The notes under the pieces: generated by a model
What the model was told of the DNA's origin: nothing
Databases searched by the model: none
Seen by the model: only the letters and a program-made list of their open reading frames with translations
Assembly: GCA_016930955.1 (NCBI GenBank)
Contig: JAFGFR010000267.1
Span: forward strand, 1 to 22,920
Direction of reading: 5' to 3'
Length of the DNA stretch: 22,920 nucleotides
DNA from: Victivallales bacterium
GTDB lineage: Bacteria; Verrucomicrobiota; Lentisphaeria; Victivallales; JAADHT01
Translations under genes and position numbers: made by a program
Shown here: one piece after another, positions 19,314 through 22,920 of the stretch
How positions within the stretch are numbered: the stretch's first letter is position 1
Layout of the letters: every line of letters starts with the position of its first letter

Positions 19314-22120
19314 AATTGCCTGGGGTCTTTGAATGCCCTTTGCAGAGATTCGAATCCTGCGTAGAGTGTTGTGAACTCGTCATAATCCGGTGAGTCTTCG
19401 GGCGGCCAGAATGTGTTTGCTTGGATGTTGGCCATGACGTTTGCGGCGCAATCCCTTGCATGTGGGATGAGGTTTTCCATCGAGTCCCAGATATGTATTC
19501 CGCTGACTGACATGGTCTTGTGCAGGAGGAAGTACCCGCATTGGATTGTTTTGTCCTTGTAGTTTTTCTGTGAGCTGAGGAGGATATGGTAGAGTGGGAG
19601 CTGCAGGTTCAGCCATTTCATGTTGTCTTTCCCCGAGTTGAATGCTGCGATGCCGGTGGGGTCATCCGGGCGGAGTTTCTTCAGGTGGTCTTTCTCGGGT
19701 TTGATTTTTGAAGTGTCCTCCGAGTCGAATGTCTTGTAGTCGAGTATCCTGATGATTGAGGGGTCGTGGATATTTGTCTCGATCCGGTCAATTGTGCCTT
19801 TGACGATGAAGTCCTCCGGGGAGCCCAGGATGTGTCCCGAGACGGGAAGCTCGGCATCGGTGATGCGCCAGCCCTTTTCGGTCTCCGCTGCTTGGAGTGT
19901 AGCGAATCTCGCAAGTCTCTGGAGGATGCTTTCGAGCTGTATTGCCGCGGAGACTGGGGGGGAGTTGCCGAAGAGGAGCGAGAAGTGTTTCTGAGCAGTG
20001 TCGTGGAGGAAGTTGTTGATTTCGCCCGGGTCGGTTGATTCCCTGAGGCGGAGGCATGCCGCGAATTGTTTAAGTATATGGTGCATGAAAGTCCCGAACT
20101 CCGCCGGGTCCATCTCGTCCTTGTCGAAATTTTCCTGGGACATCCCGAGGCATTTTTTCAGGTAGAACCTGAAGGGGCATGCAAGGTATGACTTGAACTC
20201 CGTCACATGCAACGAGCTGATATTTGCGTTGAATTCTGGTGGGTCGAGCAGCCATGCCGGGGAGAACTCGTGCTGTTTCTCGTCGGGCGGCTCGGACTCG
20301 GCGAAAAGCCTCATGGCGCGGGAAAGCAGGACATTGTCGTCGCATTTGAATAGAAGTCTCGATGGCTTGAGCGGGTTGTTGTCTTTTCCGCGTTTTCCGA
20401 CTATCATGTGGACGGAGCCGCTTTCCCTGGGCTTCATCAGGGACTGCAGGATGAAAGAGTCGCGTGCGAAGCGTCTGGCGTTGTGGCCGAGGTTTAGTTT
20501 CTGGAGCATCGAGTCTGGGAGGAATGCGTCGCCGACGACCGAGTCTGGGAGGAAGCCGTCGTTCATCCCGGATATGATTATGTGCCGGGCTTCCTGCCAT
20601 GGCATCTCGAGCCATCCGAGTAAATCCAGCGCGTGTGCTGGCTTGTCATGGTAGATGGCCTTTGACTTCAGCATGCGGCATAGTATATCGAGGGATTCTT
20701 GGTTGTCCAGGCCGGCAAAGGATTCCGCGGCATGTAAGTTCCCGAGTATCTCGTCTATGTGCGACGCGGCCTGCGAGAGCATCCTATCCCTCTGGGAAAC
20801 TTCGGGGTGTATCTCGGTGTCGGCGTAGATTTCAGACAGCAGCTCCCTGACGAAACTCGATATTGGTTTTGCGGCGAAGGATTCGATGATCGCGCGGCAT
20901 TTGGCGACGAGGCTATCGAGGCAGGGGTTTTCGAAGCCGCATTTCGGGGACAAGCCGGAATCGAGGTGTTCGAGTGAGAAGGTGTCGAGTGGATCTAGAA
21001 TCCCCGAAGGGCCGGAGAGGGAGTTCGCAGAAATGAAATATTTCAGGAAGTCCGGGTTGCGGGCAAGCTCGGCGACGGCCTCCAAGCTCTGTGCCGAGGC
21101 GAGACGTGAAACACATTCCAGGAGATGGCATACCGGGCTTTTCGCCAAAGTTTTCCCGGCGGGGTCGTAAAGCTGTATGCCGTGTCGTGCGAGGGTGTTG
21201 TCGAGGGAGGGGAAAAGCTCCTCGTTGGCGGCGCAGAGCGCCAGCTCGAAGGCTTTGATGTTCGTGTCAATTCCGGCCAGCACCTGCACAGCCGTCTCCG
21301 CTTGGCTCTCGCATCCCCCGGCGACATGTATCCATGACTCGTCGGGAATCTTTATATCTGCCGTTTCCCAGAATTCCGGCTCAGGCCTGCCGAAGTGGTC
21401 GAAATGAACTGAAAGGTCTTCCGGGGCGTGTATCCATATCTCGACGTGGACGGATTTTGAAATTTCAGCGAGTTTCTCCATGGCCAGCGGGACGGGGTCT
21501 GGCACACCGGCGACAATTATCTTGTCGAAATCTCCGTTGAGGACAATCCGGCTGTCCCTCTTGGCGCGGTTGAACTCCTTCATGCCGGCACTTGCGAGTT
21601 TCGCAAGAAACAGATTCTCGATCTCCGCCAGCTCGCCCCACCTCCGGCTTTCCTCGAAATCCATCCCCGCCACGTCCTGCATTGTCAGCCCCGCCTCGCC
21701 CAGACGGTTCTGCAGCAGAAGCATTCTTTCAGCCACGCCCATGGCCCATCTTAGATCCCTCTTGATCGCCGACGGCACCGGGAAGACCGAGGGAAAACGC
21801 CGGATGTCAGCGTTTTTAAGAACGGACACCCAGACGATGAAGGCCAAACATGTCCCGGCGACAGAAGGATCCTTCGCGGCCTGCTCCAGCAGAAACGCAG
21901 GCGCCACTATCCTGCCGGTCAAGACTGAGGCCTTGTTGGATTCCGCGAATTTCGCAAGTTTTTTCCTGAATGCCCTTCCTGATTGCACTGTGGGAAGTAT
22001 GAAAAGCATGCGCGAAAGGTCGAGGATACCGTCCTTGAATTCGTGGTCGGCGGCGAGCCTTTCCGTGACGATTTCCAAAAGCGTCCTGTCCCAACCAAGA
22101 AAAATTCTCTTTATTCCCAT
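19310..22120 (-). CDS. AddB-like PD-(D/E)XK nuclease with inactive helicase-like region
   Basis: A 936-aa protein of the AddB/RecB-nuclease type. The C-terminal PD-(D/E)XK nuclease has an LHVTEFKSYLACPFRFYL entry motif (637-654), His680 (FMHHIL), Asp778 (GTIDRI), Asp794-Tyr795-Lys796 (ILDYKT) and QLPLY 840-844; these cover the usual metal and catalytic positions. The long N-terminal part resembles AddB's UvrD-like region but has no visible Walker A. Classic AddB holds an iron-sulfur cluster with one Cys at CPF and three more near the C-terminus. Only Cys648 is seen and the end of the protein has none, so the cluster is probably absent. It likely acts with an AddA-type helicase encoded elsewhere. 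The ATG at 22120 is 1 nt after mraY, with AGGTGA overlapping the mraY stop. Confidence 0.87.
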   Translation of the reverse strand: MGIKRIFLGWDRTLLEIVTERLAADHEFKDGILDLSRMLFILPTVQSGRAFRKKLAKFAESNKASVLTGRIVAPAFLLEQAAKDPSVAGTCLAFIVWVSVLKNADIRRFPSVFPVPSAIKRDLRWAMGVAERMLLLQNRLGEAGLTMQDVAGMDFEESRRWGELAEIENLFLAKLASAGMKEFNRAKRDSRIVLNGDFDKIIVAGVPDPVPLAMEKLAEISKSVHVEIWIHAPEDLSVHFDHFGRPEPEFWETADIKIPDESWIHVAGGCESQAETAVQVLAGIDTNIKAFELALCAANEELFPSLDNTLARHGIQLYDPAGKTLAKSPVCHLLECVSRLASAQSLEAVAELARNPDFLKYFISANSLSGPSGILDPLDTFSLEHLDSGLSPKCGFENPCLDSLVAKCRAIIESFAAKPISSFVRELLSEIYADTEIHPEVSQRDRMLSQAASHIDEILGNLHAAESFAGLDNQESLDILCRMLKSKAIYHDKPAHALDLLGWLEMPWQEARHIIISGMNDGFLPDSVVGDAFLPDSMLQKLNLGHNARRFARDSFILQSLMKPRESGSVHMIVGKRGKDNNPLKPSRLLFKCDDNVLLSRAMRLFAESEPPDEKQHEFSPAWLLDPPEFNANISSLHVTEFKSYLACPFRFYLKKCLGMSQENFDKDEMDPAEFGTFMHHILKQFAACLRLRESTDPGEINNFLHDTAQKHFSLLFGNSPPVSAAIQLESILQRLARFATLQAAETEKGWRITDAELPVSGHILGSPEDFIVKGTIDRIETNIHDPSIIRILDYKTFDSEDTSKIKPEKDHLKKLRPDDPTGIAAFNSGKDNMKWLNLQLPLYHILLSSQKNYKDKTIQCGYFLLHKTMSVSGIHIWDSMENLIPHARDCAANVMANIQANTFWPPEDSPDYDEFTTLYAGFESLQRAFKDPRQF

Positions 22121-22121
22121 G

Positions 22122-22920
22122 TCACCTGATCTTCAGAGTTGCCAGACCACAGAGCGCCAAAATCCCGGCAAGAATCCAGAAACGCACGACGATCTGGCTC
22201 TCCTTCCAGCCTTTTCTCTCGAAATGGTGATGTATCGGGGCGCAGAGGAAAATCCGTTTCCCGGTAGTCTTGAAACTGAACACCTGGAGCATCACCGAGA
22301 GGCATTCCATGACGAAGACACCGCCGACGATGATGAGGGTCAGCTCCTGCTTGACGAGGACGGCGACGAGTGCGATTGTGCCACCGAGGGCCAGGCTTCC
22401 GGTGTCGCCCATGAACATCGATGCCGGATGGCAGTTGTACCAGAGGAACCCGATGGACGCGCCGGCGATGGCCGAGGCGAATACCCCCACCTCGCCCGCG
22501 CCGGGGATGTAGGGTATGCGCAGATGCTCGGCGAAGATGCGGTGTCCGCAGAGATACGCGAAGGCAGCATAGGCCAGCGCGGCGAATATCATGCAGCCCA
22601 CCGCCAGGCCATCCTTCCCGTCGGTGATGTTGACAGCGTTTGACGCCCCCACGACGGCGATCATTCCGATAGCCAGAGCCAGGGATGCCCCGGTGGCGCC
22701 GGTGAGGACGGGATTCTTCAGGAAAGGCACCATGAACGTCCACATGTATTGGTCGCTGCTAGGGATGCTTAGGACGAAGATCACGGCGCAGAGCGCGATG
22801 ACGCATTGGAATGAGATCTTGAGTTTTGCGGAAATCCCGTCCCTCCTGCGCTTGACGACCTTGACATAGTCGTCCAGAAAACCTACGCCGCCAAGTGCGA
22901 GCAAAGTGCCCAAAAACACC
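22122..22920 (-). CDS. mraY: Phospho-N-acetylmuramoyl-pentapeptide transferase (5' truncated)
   Basis: Partial MraY; at least 265 C-terminal residues are in the window and the frame stays open to the right edge. The GTG at 22919 is internal: about 95 residues of the usual protein are missing. MraY is a polytopic inner-membrane enzyme that joins phospho-MurNAc-pentapeptide to undecaprenyl phosphate to form lipid I. Seen here are FLDDYVK (the DDY motif), NAVNITDGKDGLA (the family normally has TDGLDGLA), MFMGDTGSL and the HHHFE motif near the C-terminus. Several hydrophobic stretches match its membrane helices. It normally sits in the division/cell-wall cluster; here the next gene in that direction is the nuclease, so the order usually seen (murD, ftsW) is not followed. 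Confidence 0.95.
   Translation of the reverse strand, partial: VFLGTLLALGGVGFLDDYVKVVKRRRDGISAKLKISFQCVIALCAVIFVLSIPSSDQYMWTFMVPFLKNPVLTGATGASLALAIGMIAVVGASNAVNITDGKDGLAVGCMIFAALAYAAFAYLCGHRIFAEHLRIPYIPGAGEVGVFASAIAGASIGFLWYNCHPASMFMGDTGSLALGGTIALVAVLVKQELTLIIVGGVFVMECLSVMLQVFSFKTTGKRIFLCAPIHHHFERKGWKESQIVVRFWILAGILALCGLATLKIR

Noticed and set aside
19340..19365. GATTCGAATCC looks like the T-arm of a tRNA
   Set aside because: It lies inside the nuclease gene and encodes the AGFESL peptide on the minus strand; no acceptor, D or anticodon arm fits around it.

Overview
This is a 22.9-kb, moderately GC-rich, gene-dense bacterial chromosome window. It carries 19 protein-coding genes, two of them cut by the window edges, and I saw no rRNA, tRNA, CRISPR array or insertion sequence. 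The gene content suggests the PVC superphylum, most likely Lentisphaerae/Verrucomicrobiota. Pointers are neighbouring TIM-barrel sugar isomerase/epimerase paralogs, a very large Ser/Thr kinase with a DWG motif and C-terminal leucine-rich repeats, and a MraY with an ITDGKDGLA-type motif. This placement is inference from protein character, not a phylogeny.

Layout. Positions 1-1358 (+) hold two neighbouring xylose-isomerase-like TIM-barrel proteins, the first truncated. After an intergenic stretch of about 370 bp comes a hybrid sensor histidine kinase/response regulator (1727-3880, -). It diverges from a good sigma70-like promoter that drives an MBL-fold/beta-CASP nuclease and a UDP-GlcNAc 2-epimerase (3994-6493, +). 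A short convergent gap with one copy of a 40-bp dispersed repeat separates these from a 909-aa membrane Ser/Thr kinase (6695-9424, -).

Positions 9552-13483 (-) form a tight housekeeping operon, in transcription order plsC-like acyltransferase, calcineurin-like phosphoesterase, gmk, coaC, holB. Three of its junctions overlap by 4 to 8 nt. Upstream on the same strand are birA (13574-14365), preceded by the second copy of the repeat, and a BatD-BatE fusion (14443-17001).

A 481-bp divergent spacer contains a tandem heptamer array (TTCACGG, seven perfect units) and two clean hairpins. It precedes the translation operon rpsP-khpA-trmD-rplS (17483-19313, +), which lacks rimM at its usual place. That operon converges, with shared CTAG stop bases, on a 936-aa AddB-like PD-(D/E)XK nuclease (19310-22120, -). 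The nuclease lies 1 nt downstream of mraY, which runs off the right end and marks a peptidoglycan/cell-division cluster.

The most unusual protein feature is in the kinase. The usual beta-3 (VAIK) lysine is alanine, and a lysine sits inside the glycine-rich loop at the position used by eukaryotic WNK kinases. Other oddities are the BatD-BatE-SH3 fusion with no batA/B/C beside it, the dispersed and heptamer repeats, the AHSFNN H-box of the sensor kinase, and an acyltransferase with H-x4-E in place of H-x4-D. I found no convincing novel defence or mobile system.
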